From positions 1 to 64,000 of the forward strand of contig NZ_JACCFH010000002.1 in assembly GCF_013410775.1 (NCBI RefSeq): a stretch of 64,000 nt of DNA. The letters are read 5' to 3'. Under the pieces are notes generated by a model that saw nothing but the letters and a program-made list of their open reading frames with translations, was not told the DNA's origin and searched no databases. The position numbers were made by a program, and so were the translations under genes. Source of the stretch: Sphaerotilus montanus. Its GTDB lineage: Bacteria > Pseudomonadota > Gammaproteobacteria > Burkholderiales > Burkholderiaceae_C. This document shows positions 39,711 to 48,552 of the stretch, in pieces (position 1 is the first letter of the stretch; every line of letters starts with the position of its first letter).

Positions 39711-40832
39711 ATGAAAAGCAACAAGTTACTGGACAAAGCAGCCCGACTAGATTTCAGCAATCTGCCCAGAACGGTTCCTGCCGCAGAGGATGGCAATACC
39801 ATTTCTCCTTCAAGCTTTGTCCCAAAACCTAAAACTGCTCCTGGGGCATTGATGGCTTTTGCCAACGATACCCGTTCCGAACTTCTCAAGGAAAACGAGA
39901 CTTTGCGCGTTCGCGCGCAAGACTCGGAGGTGTTACGCAGCCGACTGGATGATGCTCTGAGTGATTTGCAGCAGTGGGATGGTGCCAAGGCAGCACGTTT
40001 GCTCGACCCTAATTTGGTACATCCAAGCCGCTATGCGAATCGGCATCCTGCCAGTTTCGAGGGAAGCGACTATCTCAAGCTCAAGACGGAAATTCAGGAT
40101 GCGGGCGGGAATGTTCAGCCAATCAAGGTGCGGCCTATCCGTGGGGCTAAGAATGAAGTTTCCGAACGTTATGAAGTTGTTTTCGGCCATCGACGTCTTA
40201 AAGCTTGTCAGGAACTCGGCTTGCCTGTGCTTAGCTTGATTGACAACTTAGACGATCAGGCGCTGTTCGTGGAGATGGAACGGGAAAACCGGGCGCGAAA
40301 AGATCTTTCGGCGTGGGAGCAAGGCACGATGTACCGGCGTGCCTTAGACATGGGTTTGTTCCCTTCGAACCGCAAACTGTCAGAAGCGATTGGCGTTGAT
40401 CTCAGTGCATTAGGTAAAGCCTTGGCTCTGGCTAATCTGCCGGAGTTTGTAGTCCAAGCCTTTCCGTCACCACTGACGTTGCAGTTTCGATGGGCTAAAC
40501 CTCTGTCAGACGCAATTGCTTCTGATCCTGATCGGATACGTGCAGAAGCCAAGGCGCTGTCCAGTCAAACTGAAAAACTATCGGCCCGGGAGGTCTTCTC
40601 TCGTTTATCAGCCGTCCAATCAGCACGTCAAGAGAGGGGGGTGGAACCGTTCCACTCCCCCGTACGCGATTTGATCACATTCGGCGGTCGGGACGTCGCC
40701 TCAGTAGTCGTGCAGCAAGATGGGCGTGTCGATGTTTCGATTGAAGCCGGAGCTATGCCTGTCTCCGCCGAGGTGCTGCAATCACTCAAGAATGCCATCG
40801 TTGCAGTACTGAGAAGCAGTGCGACGTCTTAA
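39711..40832 (+). CDS. parB: ParB centromere-binding protein
   Basis: The protein has 373 residues, starting at the ATG one base after parA. It shows the ParB/Noc N-terminal motifs: NVQPIKVRPIRGAKNEVSER, YEVVFGHRRLKACQELGLPV, and the arginine-patch box EMERENRARKDLSAWEQGTMY. A helix-turn-helix is seen at NRKLSEAIGVDLSALGKALA. By family knowledge it binds parS, spreads or clamps along DNA using CTP, and activates ParA. A copy of the putative parS lies inside this gene at 40641 and another right after its stop. Confidence 0.92.
   Translation: MKSNKLLDKAARLDFSNLPRTVPAAEDGNTISPSSFVPKPKTAPGALMAFANDTRSELLKENETLRVRAQDSEVLRSRLDDALSDLQQWDGAKAARLLDPNLVHPSRYANRHPASFEGSDYLKLKTEIQDAGGNVQPIKVRPIRGAKNEVSERYEVVFGHRRLKACQELGLPVLSLIDNLDDQALFVEMERENRARKDLSAWEQGTMYRRALDMGLFPSNRKLSEAIGVDLSALGKALALANLPEFVVQAFPSPLTLQFRWAKPLSDAIASDPDRIRAEAKALSSQTEKLSAREVFSRLSAVQSARQERGVEPFHSPVRDLITFGGRDVASVVVQQDGRVDVSIEAGAMPVSAEVLQSLKNAIVAVLRSSATS
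40641..40655. promoter_or_regulatory. Candidate parS site 1 (inside parB)
   Basis: GTGGAACCGTTCCAC is a perfect 7-base inverted repeat around one C. The same 15-mer recurs 202 bases downstream. Its location in and next to parB, and its exact repetition, make it the best centromere candidate. Confidence 0.6.
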
Positions 40833-40840
40833 TTTCAAGA

Positions 40841-40859
40841 GGGTGGAACCGTTCCACCC
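40841..40859. promoter_or_regulatory. Candidate parS site 2 (after parB)
   Basis: GGGTGGAACCGTTCCACCC repeats the 15-base core of site 1 and extends the arms to 9 bases. It lies 9 bases after the parB stop. It could also act as a terminator stem, but the exact second copy inside parB favours a protein-binding site. Confidence 0.6.
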
Positions 40860-40909
40860 CCTCTCCACTGCCAACGCTGAAATGCTCGGCATACGAAATT
40901 TGGATTCAA

Positions 40910-40927
40910 TGTCCAGGTTTTACCCGG
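40910..40927 (-). repeat. Single inverted iteron downstream of parB
   Basis: The reverse complement of this stretch is exactly CCGGGTAAAACCTGGACA, identical to iterons 1 and 3 of the origin, but 2.7 kb away and on the opposite strand. It may serve Rep-mediated looping or copy-number control, or be a leftover of an origin duplication. Confidence 0.7.
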
Positions 40928-41112
40928 AAAAATGAATTGTGTGCGCACACGAATCACCAACTCGACGAACGGAAGCCGACCTGTTCGGCGGGGACTTCAA
41001 GCTGTCCGAGTACGTGCGCGTGATCCAGTTCTTCGCTACTGACCTTGCGCCGACAAGGTCAACTTGTTGGCCGTGTCAGGGCAGCGCTGGTCGGTCTGCA
41101 AGAATTGCAGGC

Positions 41113-41148
41113 ATGAAATCCACCCCGAGGAAGTCGCCCGACGCTGCA
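41113..41148 (+). pseudogene. IS6-family transposase, first 12 codons
   Basis: ATG at 41113 opens MKSTPRKSPDAA, which is cut at the IS5-type element. Joining 41148 to 42363 (one target-site copy removed) restores an in-frame protein of 247 residues reading ...SPDAA-DKPISYAGYRFPPEV.... The same N-terminus appears in the decayed copy at 54.8 kb, which confirms the join. Confidence 0.8.
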
Positions 41149-42358
41149 GGGCGCTTCCAGAAACCGCCCCTGCAGCCCTGAACCCGGCCTACGCCTGCAC
41201 AAATCCAGCGCGGGCAAGCAGTTGATGCCGGCTGCCAGCCGCTGCCCCCGCCGTCGCGGTGCCCCGCGACGGGGCTTTGCCTCTCACACGGGCCGCGCAG
41301 ACGCACCTGCGCTCTTGACCAGCCACACCAGTCTGCGCGCGTTGTAGGCCGCGCACTGCAGCGTGATCGCCAGCGCATTGCGCGCCAGCGTCATCGCCCG
41401 CACGCACTTGCCGCCTTGCTGACTCAGCGCCGCGAACACATGCTCGACCCGTGCCCGCGTGCGGTTGATCGTCTTGTTGCGCTGCTTGAGTCGAACCTTG
41501 GCCGTCTGCCCAGGCTTGGCGCGGCGCGCGATGCCGTCGGCCAATCCGTGCTGCTGCAGCGTCTGGCGGTTGGCGGCGCTGTCGTAGCCCCGGTCAGCCA
41601 GCAGCCGCTTGCGCGTATTCGCCACCTGCAGCATGTCGGGCAGTTGCTGTCCATCGTCCGCGTTGGCCGCCGTGATCTTCATCTGTCGGATCAGCTTGTA
41701 GCGCGCGTCCACGTTGCCTTGCAGCTTGTAGCCGTAGTACGACTTGCCGTGCTTGATCGTCCAGCGTGCATCACGGTCGGTGTGCGCCAGGCGCTTCTTG
41801 CTCCAGCCCTCGGGCGCTTCCCCCTTGTTCAGCGCCTCGCGCTCCCGTGCGTTGGCCTGCGTGATCGGCGCCTGCACGATGCTGGCGTCCACGATCTGCC
41901 CGCCCCTCGGGATGAAGCCGTGCCGCTGCAACTGCTGGCTCAAGCTCTCGAAGATCGCCCGGCCGCCCAGCCCGCCTTCGGCCAGCCGCTGCCGGAAGTT
42001 CCACAGCGTGCGTGCGTCCGGGATGTTCAGCGCACCCTCCAGCCGGCAAAACCGCTGGAAGCTCAGCCGGTCGAGCACCTGGTGCTCGCACTGCTCGTCC
42101 GACAGGTTGTACAGCCCCTGCAGGAACACCATGCGCATCAGCACCTCGGTCGGGTACGGGGTACGTCCGCTCTTGCTGCAGTCTGTGCGAGGGCAAGCCT
42201 TGTCCACCGCCGCGGCCATCGCCGCGAAGTCGATCAGGTCGTCCGCGGCCTCGTCGGGGAAGAACCTCGATGGCTTGATGCGGAAAGTGATCATGGGGCG
42301 GCATCTTGCTGCAGCGTGCGGCTCAGGTGAAGGTCAGGGCCGGTTTCTAGAAGTGCCC
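41149..42358 (-). mobile_element. IS5-family insertion sequence
   Basis: The element is 1,210 bp with 24-base terminal inverted repeats (21 of 24 matching, beginning GGGCGCTTCC and GGGCACTTCT), flanked by TGCA on both sides (41145-41148 and 42359-42362). TGCA is self-complementary, so it could be part of the repeats, but removal of one copy keeps the IS6 gene in frame, as expected of a 4-base target duplication. Confidence 0.85.
41284..42294 (-). CDS. IS5-family transposase
   Basis: The protein has 336 residues. It begins with the DUF772-type N-terminal domain (YPTEVLMRMVFLQGLYNLSD, then DRLSFQRFCRLEGALNIPDA) and continues with the DDE domain: QIVDASIVQAP (first Asp), LLADRGYDSAANRQ (second Asp), and RARVEHVFAALSQQGG (Glu). 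The SYYGYKLQGNVDARYKLI segment is typical of the group. The frame is complete, so this copy may be active. Confidence 0.93.
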   Translation of the reverse strand: MITFRIKPSRFFPDEAADDLIDFAAMAAAVDKACPRTDCSKSGRTPYPTEVLMRMVFLQGLYNLSDEQCEHQVLDRLSFQRFCRLEGALNIPDARTLWNFRQRLAEGGLGGRAIFESLSQQLQRHGFIPRGGQIVDASIVQAPITQANAREREALNKGEAPEGWSKKRLAHTDRDARWTIKHGKSYYGYKLQGNVDARYKLIRQMKITAANADDGQQLPDMLQVANTRKRLLADRGYDSAANRQTLQQHGLADGIARRAKPGQTAKVRLKQRNKTINRTRARVEHVFAALSQQGGKCVRAMTLARNALAITLQCAAYNARRLVWLVKSAGASARPV

Positions 42359-42362
42359 TGCA

Positions 42363-43070
42363 GACAAGCCGATCTCGTATGCGGGATACCGATTTCCGCC
42401 GGAGGTGATCAGCTACGCGGTCTGGCTGTACTTCCGCTGTCCGCTGAGCCTGCGCATGGTCGAGGAGATGCTGGCGGCACGGGGCATCGAAGCGACCTAC
42501 GAGACGGTTCGACGCTGGGCATTGAAGTTCGGGGGCGCCATCGCCCAGCGCATTCGCTCGAACGCGCCAGCGTGTGGCGACAAGTGGCATCTCGACGAGG
42601 TCGTGGTGACGATCAACGGCCACAAGCACTGGCTGTGGCGCGCGGTCGACCAGCATGGCGCCACGCTGGACGTGCTGGTGCAGAGCCGGCGTGACCGACA
42701 CGCCGCCCGGCGGCTGATGCGCAAGCTCCTGAAGAAGCACGGTCGCGTACCGCGCGTGCTCGTCACCGACAAGCTCCGGAGCTACGCGGCCGCGAACCGG
42801 GATCTGGGGCTCGACCTGGACCACCGGCAGCACAAGGGGCTGAACAACCGGGCGGAGAATTCGCACCAGCCGACCCGGGTCAGAGAGAAGGTGATGCGGG
42901 AGTTCAAATCTGCACGGCACCTGCAGCGCTTTGCGTCCACCCATAACCAAGTGGCCAACCTGTTCATCCAGAGTCGTTACAACCGAGATGCGGCCGCCAA
43001 GCGGGCGGCTCGCAGCCATGCCTTGGGTCGGGCCAGTGGCGCCCAGACGTTCGGCGTCACAGGCGTGTGA
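42363..43070 (+). pseudogene. IS6-family transposase, main part cut off from its start
   Basis: This fragment continues from the 12-codon piece at 41113 and reads DKPISYAGYRFPPEVISYAV and then WLYFRCPLSLRMVEEMLAAR, the hallmark of IS6/IS26-type transposases. The core has DKWHLDEVVVTINGHKHWLW (first Asp), VLVTDKLRSY (second) and NRAENSHQPTR (Glu), all intact. A GTG at 42405 could restart translation, but the protein would lack its DNA-binding N-terminus. Confidence 0.85.
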
Positions 43071-43125
43071 TGTTGGTCGACGTGGCGTCGGCGGCCGCCT
43101 CTCGACCTCGCCGTAGCAAGTTGAC

Positions 43126-43633
43126 AGTACCCGAGCGGTCGTTCAAGGCGGAACTGGTCAGGCAGAGCCTGGAGCCTCGGTATCGGCCATTGCCTTGGCC
43201 GGCGGGGTCAATGCGAACTTGCGGTTCAAGTGGCGTCGGGATCACCTGCGTGCCAGCATGGCGAGCAGCGCTGCGCCAGCGTCGACCGTGTTGCTGCCGG
43301 TGCATGTTGCCCCGGGTGGCGATGACGGGGACTCGCCGCAGTGGAGTCGCCACCGGCATCGGCCTAGCCAGCCATGCCGGCCCACCGTACCGTGCGCGGC
43401 GGTGTCATTGAACTCGACATCGCAGGTGCGCAGTTGCGCCTGCGCGGCCCGGTCGACGAGGCCAGCCTGTGCAGCGTCCTGCGCGCGCTGCGCCAGAGCA
43501 CATGATCGGCCCGCGTGCGGGCACCCGGGTGTGGCTGGCTGCCGGTGCCACGGACATGCGCTGCGGCATCGACAGCCTGGCATTCAGGGCGCAGGCTACG
43601 CTGGCAGCGGATCCATACGGAGGCCATGTGTGA
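43126..43633 (+). pseudogene. IS66-family remnant (decayed tnpA and truncated tnpB)
   Basis: Translated pieces in different frames match IS66 accessory genes. TnpA-like pieces read SFKAELVRQSLEP and then GGVNANLRFKWRRDHLRASM, ending GVIELDIAGAQLRLRGPVDE in a third frame, so at least two frameshifts are present. tnpB starts at 43502 (MIGPRAGTRVWLAAGATDMR) and stops after 43 codons at 43633. No IS66 transposase (TnpC) remains. Confidence 0.7.
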
Positions 43634-43691
43634 GTTCTATCTGCGCAATCCGAGCGAGACAGAGGGGCAGCCCCGGGCTGAGGATGTCCGA

Positions 43692-44717
43692 CTAAAGCGG
43701 AGCCACGGATGCGTTGTTGATCTGCACTTCCAGTTCCCGCAGTCGATCGACGATCGCACCGAACGATGGAGGCTCCCCGATGAACATTCCTGCGTCCACC
43801 ATGTGCTGAAAGTCAGCTTGCAGCGCCACCAAGGCCGCACCGTCGGGAATCAGACGCAACTGACCCACCAGGCAGTCGTCGTACCGGGCGTATCCGGTGC
43901 TGTAGAACACCTTCTTGTGCCGGACGACATCGGCCAGCAAGTGGCGATCTGCCAGTGCAGTGTTCCCGTGTGGCAGCGCCGCCAGCCGTGCCAGGTCATA
44001 CCAGTGGCGGGACAGCCGCTCGGCCTGGGTGCCGAATTCGCCGCGCTGACAAGCGACGTGCATCAGCGTGGCCTTTTCCCAGAACGTGCGCGCAGGGGAC
44101 AGCACGCTCACCCGTGCGCCGGGAAAGGCGAGTTCGGGAAGTTGTGCGGCAATGTCTGGCTGGATGAAGTGCGACTCGTTGGGCTCGGTGATGTTGCGAC
44201 CCCCGAACTCGATCAGCACGTTGTCGCTGATGTAGCCCCCCACGGCGTTGCCCAAGGCACTCGGGTAATGCACGCGGACGCATTCACCGTCGTCGCTCGC
44301 CTCGATGCGGGCACCGCCCGAGCCGCAGTCGGCCAGAAGCTGCGTCTCCAGAAAAGGGACCAGAACATGGTGAACGTGGTCACGCACGAAGGACTTGAGG
44401 CCCTCGCTGAACTGCTTCAGTTTCGTCTTCGACAGTCCTGCGGCGAATGGATCGACCGTGTTGTCCAGACCCCGGTAATCGAGGGTGATGTCCACGTCTT
44501 CGGAAAAGCGGTCAATGGCGCGGTAGACCTTGGACAGCGAGGTGCCGCCCTTGAACGCCATCGGCAGCCGTCCTGCGTGGGTGAACAGTGCCTGCAGCAC
44601 CCAGCACACCCAGACATCCTTTTCCAGCACCACGGGCGCCCGGCCGAGCTGGGGTGCAAGCGCCCGGTAGATCTCCGAACGCTCCTGGGGCGTGAGCTGA
44701 AGGAAAGTTTCAGCCAT
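43692..44717 (-). CDS. abiEii: AbiEii-type nucleotidyltransferase toxin
   Basis: The protein has 341 residues. It shows the AbiEii/DUF1814 nucleotidyltransferase signature FKGGTSLSKVY followed by FSEDVDITLDY, with the paired acidic residues that bind metal and nucleotide. Further family blocks are VLSPARTFWEKATLMH, and RHWYDLARLA. By family knowledge AbiE toxins transfer nucleotides to tRNA ends and cause reversible growth arrest; they act in abortive phage infection and in replicon maintenance. Its ATG lies inside the end of the antitoxin gene (8-base overlap), so translation is coupled. Confidence 0.9.
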   Translation of the reverse strand: MAETFLQLTPQERSEIYRALAPQLGRAPVVLEKDVWVCWVLQALFTHAGRLPMAFKGGTSLSKVYRAIDRFSEDVDITLDYRGLDNTVDPFAAGLSKTKLKQFSEGLKSFVRDHVHHVLVPFLETQLLADCGSGGARIEASDDGECVRVHYPSALGNAVGGYISDNVLIEFGGRNITEPNESHFIQPDIAAQLPELAFPGARVSVLSPARTFWEKATLMHVACQRGEFGTQAERLSRHWYDLARLAALPHGNTALADRHLLADVVRHKKVFYSTGYARYDDCLVGQLRLIPDGAALVALQADFQHMVDAGMFIGEPPSFGAIVDRLRELEVQINNASVAPL

Positions 44718-45330
44718 GGGATTGCTGCCGCTGGTGGCGGAAGACGGCGTCGCTCATCCAGGCTGGCATGGCGCCGGTCGCGGCGGTCAGCGCCTCGAAC
44801 TCGACCGAGGGCAACTGACACCGGATCTTCTCGATCAATGCGGGGGTCACCACCTTCTGGCCGAGGTACCACATCGCGGCCAGTGCCATCCCGGCGGGGC
44901 GGCCCGCCAACGCGAGCTTGCGTTGGCTGACATGCTGCAAGCGAATTTCCATGGAGCCGACACGGATGCGCCGTGACGGCCCCGAGGTAGAGAACACCGG
45001 TTGTGTCGGCACCTGGGTGGTCAGTTGAAGCCGGCGTGCGGCCTCGGCACCGTGCATCTGCAGGGTGGCTCCGGTGGTCTTGGCGAGGGTCTCTGCAACC
45101 GCCATCGGGTCGGGCATTACCCGGCCGACGAAGCGGTTCATCTCCGGGCGCACGAAGACACCGCGGGCGACCCTCGCGATGAAACCAGACTTCACCAGTC
45201 GAGAGAGCGTCTGATCGACGGTCGCTCGGGTGCCACACGCCAGAAGCACGGCGGGTGTGAACGGCTCACCGAGCGGCAGGCGTTCGATGTGCTGGCGGAT
45301 CTGCGCGGCGGTGGTGAGGGAAGCCGTCAT
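44710..45330 (-). CDS. abiEi: AbiEi-type antitoxin / transcriptional repressor
   Basis: The protein has 206 residues, taken from the ATG at 45330 (MTASLTTAAQIRQHIERLPL). An earlier in-frame ATG lies 48 bases upstream. The N-terminal winged helix (FTPAVLLACGTRATVDQTLS, then RLVKSGFIARVARGVFVRPE) is typical of AbiEi-like (DUF6088-type) antitoxins, which bind their own promoter and silence the toxin operon. The C-terminal domain includes GAEAARRLQLTTQVPTQPVF and KLALAGRPAGMALAAMWYLG. It is directly followed by the toxin. An A+T-rich stretch just upstream (45331-45360) should hold the autoregulated promoter. Confidence 0.88.
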   Translation of the reverse strand: MTASLTTAAQIRQHIERLPLGEPFTPAVLLACGTRATVDQTLSRLVKSGFIARVARGVFVRPEMNRFVGRVMPDPMAVAETLAKTTGATLQMHGAEAARRLQLTTQVPTQPVFSTSGPSRRIRVGSMEIRLQHVSQRKLALAGRPAGMALAAMWYLGQKVVTPALIEKIRCQLPSVEFEALTAATGAMPAWMSDAVFRHQRQQSHG

Positions 45331-46286
45331 GTCAGGAAATATAAATGATTTTCTGACAACTGGTTCAGGATTCGACATCGAGTCACGATGGCCAGAGGTC
45401 TGATGTGCATAGAACGAGCGCTTAGCCTACGTGGCGGACGACCTTGATGACGCCACCACCGCGTTGCCGATGCACCTGAGCGGACAGCCAAGCGAAGAAG
45501 ACCTCGGGTGTGGCTCTGATGGCGCACGCGGACCGGCGGAACCAAGGCGGATGGCGTTCTGGGTTGCAACTGCGCGAGAACGCGGGCAGGGCAGATCCTG
45601 ATGCATGGGCACGTTGACTGACGCGCAGCGGTGCATCAAGGCCGGGGCGCTGTCGTCGGTGTGCGAAATCGAGGTGCGACCGAATGGGTGCGCCGTCATG
45701 TTGGGCGTGCTTACAGGGTGCCGGGTATATAAATATACTAACGTTCGAGATTGCTTCTCTAAATCGTGAATTCAGAAGACACTCAGCTTCTATTCATGGC
45801 GCGTTAGTGTATTTCACACTGATTTTCGAATTAGAGAATGACTCCGGCCAAGGTCAGCGATGGTTTGGTTCAGTCCAACTGCTATGAAGGTCAGCCAAGA
45901 TTTTTTCTAAAAACAATGTTCTGGATCGATTCGCAACTTCACGACGTTCGGTCCTGCCAAATAGCGGATGGAGTGACTGAGACGCGTCCGAAAGCCGGGG
46001 GCTAGATGGGTGAAGCGCAGGGTAGATCGGACCTGATCAGCAACGGGTATGTCCGTCAGAATTGATAAAAGCGGTCTGAATGTAGGGCAATTGTCGCCCA
46101 AATTTGGCGTGATCCTCGTGGATTGACACCATCCTGAGCGGCCGCAACAGGAGTGCATGACCGTCGTTGTCAGGTTTGCGTGAAACCCAAGTCACGACTT
46201 CCGTGCGCCAAAGCAAAAATGATTTTGCGAATTCATCCAGAACCATCGAACCATTTTTGCTCCGGCCACTTCTCTCAGAAACAGGA
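45331..46286. other. Long non-coding or decayed stretch
   Basis: I see no credible gene in about 950 bases. The left part (45,380-45,720) is GC-rich and has the composition of decayed coding DNA, but all frames are broken. The right part, from about 45,720 (GTATATAAATATACTAAC), turns A+T-rich and leads into the mobilization block. It probably marks the seam between two inserted segments. Confidence 0.5.
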
Positions 46287-46775
46287 TCACCGAGATTTTT
46301 TGGGTGACTTGATCGATCGACCTAATTCCCCAAATTGTTCGGCAAGCTCAGGCTTGTTTGTTAGCCATAGCCATGGCTCTGGTGACTTTTGATGCAGCTT
46401 TTTAATATAGCCCAAAAAAATGTCAGGCGTGACCCAAGGAGCCATTTCCAAGGCTTTGATGGCAAGGCCCCACTGGACCAGATCGTGCGTCCGAATTTTC
46501 TCAGCCTCTTTCGCTTCATTTTTAGCCATCTCTTTTTGATGGCCTGCTTGCCGAGTATGAATGCCGATATTAATCTTGCCTGCCCGATGCAACAAATTTT
46601 CGATCCTTATCAACTGCCAGTATTCCAGGTCTTCGGATCTGCGCCGCGGTCCGTAGGCCAGTGCAATCATTCTGGATTGGTTGGGGGTCAGGTTCTTCAG
46701 TGCACGAACAAAGGGGAGGTGACGTGCTTCGAACTGGACAAGGCAGGGCTTAGGTTTAACAGTTTTTTCAGTCAT
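46287..46775 (-). CDS. Hypothetical basic protein divergent to the relaxase
   Basis: The protein has 162 residues from the ATG at 46775. It is basic and helical: RHLPFVRALKNLTPNQSRMI, then ALAYGPRRRSEDLEYWQLIR, with a Lys/Glu-rich stretch (KEMAKNEAKEAEKI) and a very basic tail (SIKSPKKSR). I do not recognise a named family. In MobQ-type plasmids an accessory relaxosome gene (mobC) is often divergent from the relaxase with oriT between; this gene has that position, so an accessory mobilization role is a reasonable but unproven guess. GC is low, like the relaxase gene. Confidence 0.5.
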   Translation of the reverse strand: MTEKTVKPKPCLVQFEARHLPFVRALKNLTPNQSRMIALAYGPRRRSEDLEYWQLIRIENLLHRAGKINIGIHTRQAGHQKEMAKNEAKEAEKIRTHDLVQWGLAIKALEMAPWVTPDIFLGYIKKLHQKSPEPWLWLTNKPELAEQFGELGRSIKSPKKSR

Positions 46776-47030
46776 GGGCAAAGTATACTGATGACCAGGC
46801 GTTCAGTGAGCTTTAAAACTTCAGGTTTTCAGTCATGGAATTCATCACACTTTGCTTGAGAAGTTCGTTTTCGCGTGCGCATGATGTGGCATCGACTTGT
46901 CTGTGCGCGTTGGTCGCGGTACCGGGTGTCTTGCGCGCAGGTATCAGGCAACGAGGGGGGCCGACAGCAGAAAGGGTGGACACCAATCGGAGGAGGTCTC
47001 GGGTGTGTGCGCACGTGAATGCCCACTTGT

Positions 47031-47057
47031 CTGTTTCTCCGGTGCCCGGAGAAACAG
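47031..47057 (+). other. oriT-like hairpin upstream of the relaxase
   Basis: CTGTTTCTCCGG and CCGGAGAAACAG are perfect 12-base complements around a TGC loop. The right arm and what follows (GAGAAACAGGTGTGCATGC) resemble the RSF1010/R1162 oriT, where a GAGAAAC stem is followed by GGT and a TGCG nick region. The hairpin lies 61 bases before the relaxase start codon, the expected position. The exact nick site cannot be fixed. Confidence 0.6.
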
Positions 47058-47117
47058 GTGTGCATGCAGCCGATCACCGCGCCCCAGGCTATTGTCAAGA
47101 CAACCAGGAGTGGCAGC

Positions 47118-48392
47118 ATGGCTGGTGAGTTTCACTGTCACTACAAAGCAGGGGAAACCGGTCATGCAGGTGCACATGCACGCTATATCGCCCGCTTGGA
47201 CCGCTATGCGTCCCGATTGCGCGTGGAAAAGCTGGTGGCCACAGCATTCGGCAACATGCCCGTGTGGGCACGGCATGACTTCACAATTTTCTGGGATTGT
47301 GCTGATTTGTTTGAGCGGAAAAATGGCACACCCTATAGTGAAGTCGAAATAAATCTCCCGAACGAACTCTCATTTGCGCAGTGCATCCTGGTTGCACAGG
47401 AGGTTGCTTCAAGCATCTGCGGAACGCAGCATGGCTACACCTGGGCGCTTCATTTCAAGCAGAGCGACCTGACAGGTCAGGCCCACTTGGGCATGCACTT
47501 GATGTGGTCTGAACGTGCAGATGATCGTGTTCAGCGCGATCCTCAGCAATATTTTGGACGAGCCGCCCCGAAGGGGAAACCGCCTTCTTCAGGCGGCTGC
47601 CGAAAAGTGCGTGCGACGATGAACCGGAGCGAAAAGTCAGCATACGTGGAAGCGGTGCGGACCAAGGTCTGCAGAATCCTGAACAAGTACCTTGAAAAAT
47701 TTCTCCATCGACATCGGTTTGACCACCGAAGTTTTGAACGGCGTGGCTTGGCGCGGATTCCAAAATCACACGTTCCTACCAGTCAATTGAAGCGCCTGTC
47801 GCTCGAAGAGCGCCGGCTCATCATCGAGCAGCAGCTTGTGCAAGAGGAATTGGCGCTTCTGGAAGCCCAACGCTTGGCCGCCGGCATCAAATCCGCAGGC
47901 AATGAATTACCATATGACGTGGCGGGTTGCCTTGAAGGTCTGACAGAAGCCGTGGAGCGTACGCGCGAAGCGCTGCAGATCGTGGGGGGGCCTGTCGAGT
48001 TCGAACCTGACCTGATCGAGCTTGAGAAAGCCATGGATGCGGCGCGCTTGCGTTTGATCGAGTGCGATCATGCTCGATCAATCATTGTCCGCTTGCCAGC
48101 ACCGGCAGATATTGAGACACAGTATCAGCGCGTTCCCGAGCGGGGGCGTCCGATATTCTTGGATTTCAAGCGAAAATTACTGATGCGCCTGGGCTTGCCT
48201 TCAGACCCTGCTGTGCTGGCATCGCTGAGCGCGGATGCGAAAGCCCTGCCGGCTGCCTTCGAGTCCTATCGGCTTGCCTGCAAGGCATTTGAAGCGGCTG
48301 GCGGGGTTCTGCTACCCGAAGAGGACGCAGAGGACGCAGAGGACGGGGAGGACGGGGAGGACGGGGAGGATAAGGTCTTGCGTCCGAAGTGA
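47118..48392 (+). CDS. MobA/MobL-type relaxase
   Basis: The protein has 424 residues, starting at 47118 after an AGGAG site. The N-terminus (GEFHCHYKAGETGHAGAHAR, then YIARLDRYA) and the central motif AHLGMHLMWSERADDR resemble the MobA/MobL relaxase motif, which has two metal-binding histidines (here His in GQAHLGMH). The motif-I tyrosine could be Tyr18 or one close to it. QQYFGRAAPKGKPPSSGGCR follows in the usual position. The C-terminal 200 residues are coiled-coil-like and end in an acidic repeat (EDAEDAEDGEDGEDGED). No primase domain is seen. It should nick the hairpin site just upstream. No type IV secretion genes are in the window, so the element would be mobilizable, not self-transmissible, on this evidence. 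Confidence 0.75.
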   Translation: MAGEFHCHYKAGETGHAGAHARYIARLDRYASRLRVEKLVATAFGNMPVWARHDFTIFWDCADLFERKNGTPYSEVEINLPNELSFAQCILVAQEVASSICGTQHGYTWALHFKQSDLTGQAHLGMHLMWSERADDRVQRDPQQYFGRAAPKGKPPSSGGCRKVRATMNRSEKSAYVEAVRTKVCRILNKYLEKFLHRHRFDHRSFERRGLARIPKSHVPTSQLKRLSLEERRLIIEQQLVQEELALLEAQRLAAGIKSAGNELPYDVAGCLEGLTEAVERTREALQIVGGPVEFEPDLIELEKAMDAARLRLIECDHARSIIVRLPAPADIETQYQRVPERGRPIFLDFKRKLLMRLGLPSDPAVLASLSADAKALPAAFESYRLACKAFEAAGGVLLPEEDAEDAEDGEDGEDGEDKVLRPK

Positions 48393-48552
48393 ATCTGCGG
48401 GTCATTCTGGCTGAATGAAATGATTCTCGGCCGTATGGCGGCGACCATGGGTGTCCTTCGTGACACCTGCGGCGATCGAGTTGATCAGGCCCGCACATTC
48501 CTGACTTCTTCAAGGATCGGTCCCGAGAGTCATTGCTCGGGTGACTTGGTGA

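Larger units (their letters stand above)
41058..43125 (+). mobile_element. IS6-family element interrupted by an IS5-type element
   Basis: Short matching ends (GTCAACTTG at 41058-41066 and its complement at 43117-43125) enclose an IS6-type transposase gene. The gene is broken after codon 12 by a 1,210-bp IS5-type element. A decayed second copy of this IS6 element, in inverted orientation, lies at 54.6-54.9 kb. The exact outer ends are uncertain. Confidence 0.6.

Noticed and set aside
40939-41181. An 80-codon frame upstream of and across the IS6 start
   Set aside because: It runs through the IS6 end and into the IS5 element in another frame, so it is a chance frame over a junction.
43515-44930. 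A 471-codon frame on the plus strand
   Set aside because: It is antisense to the AbiEii and AbiEi genes, which have clear family motifs.
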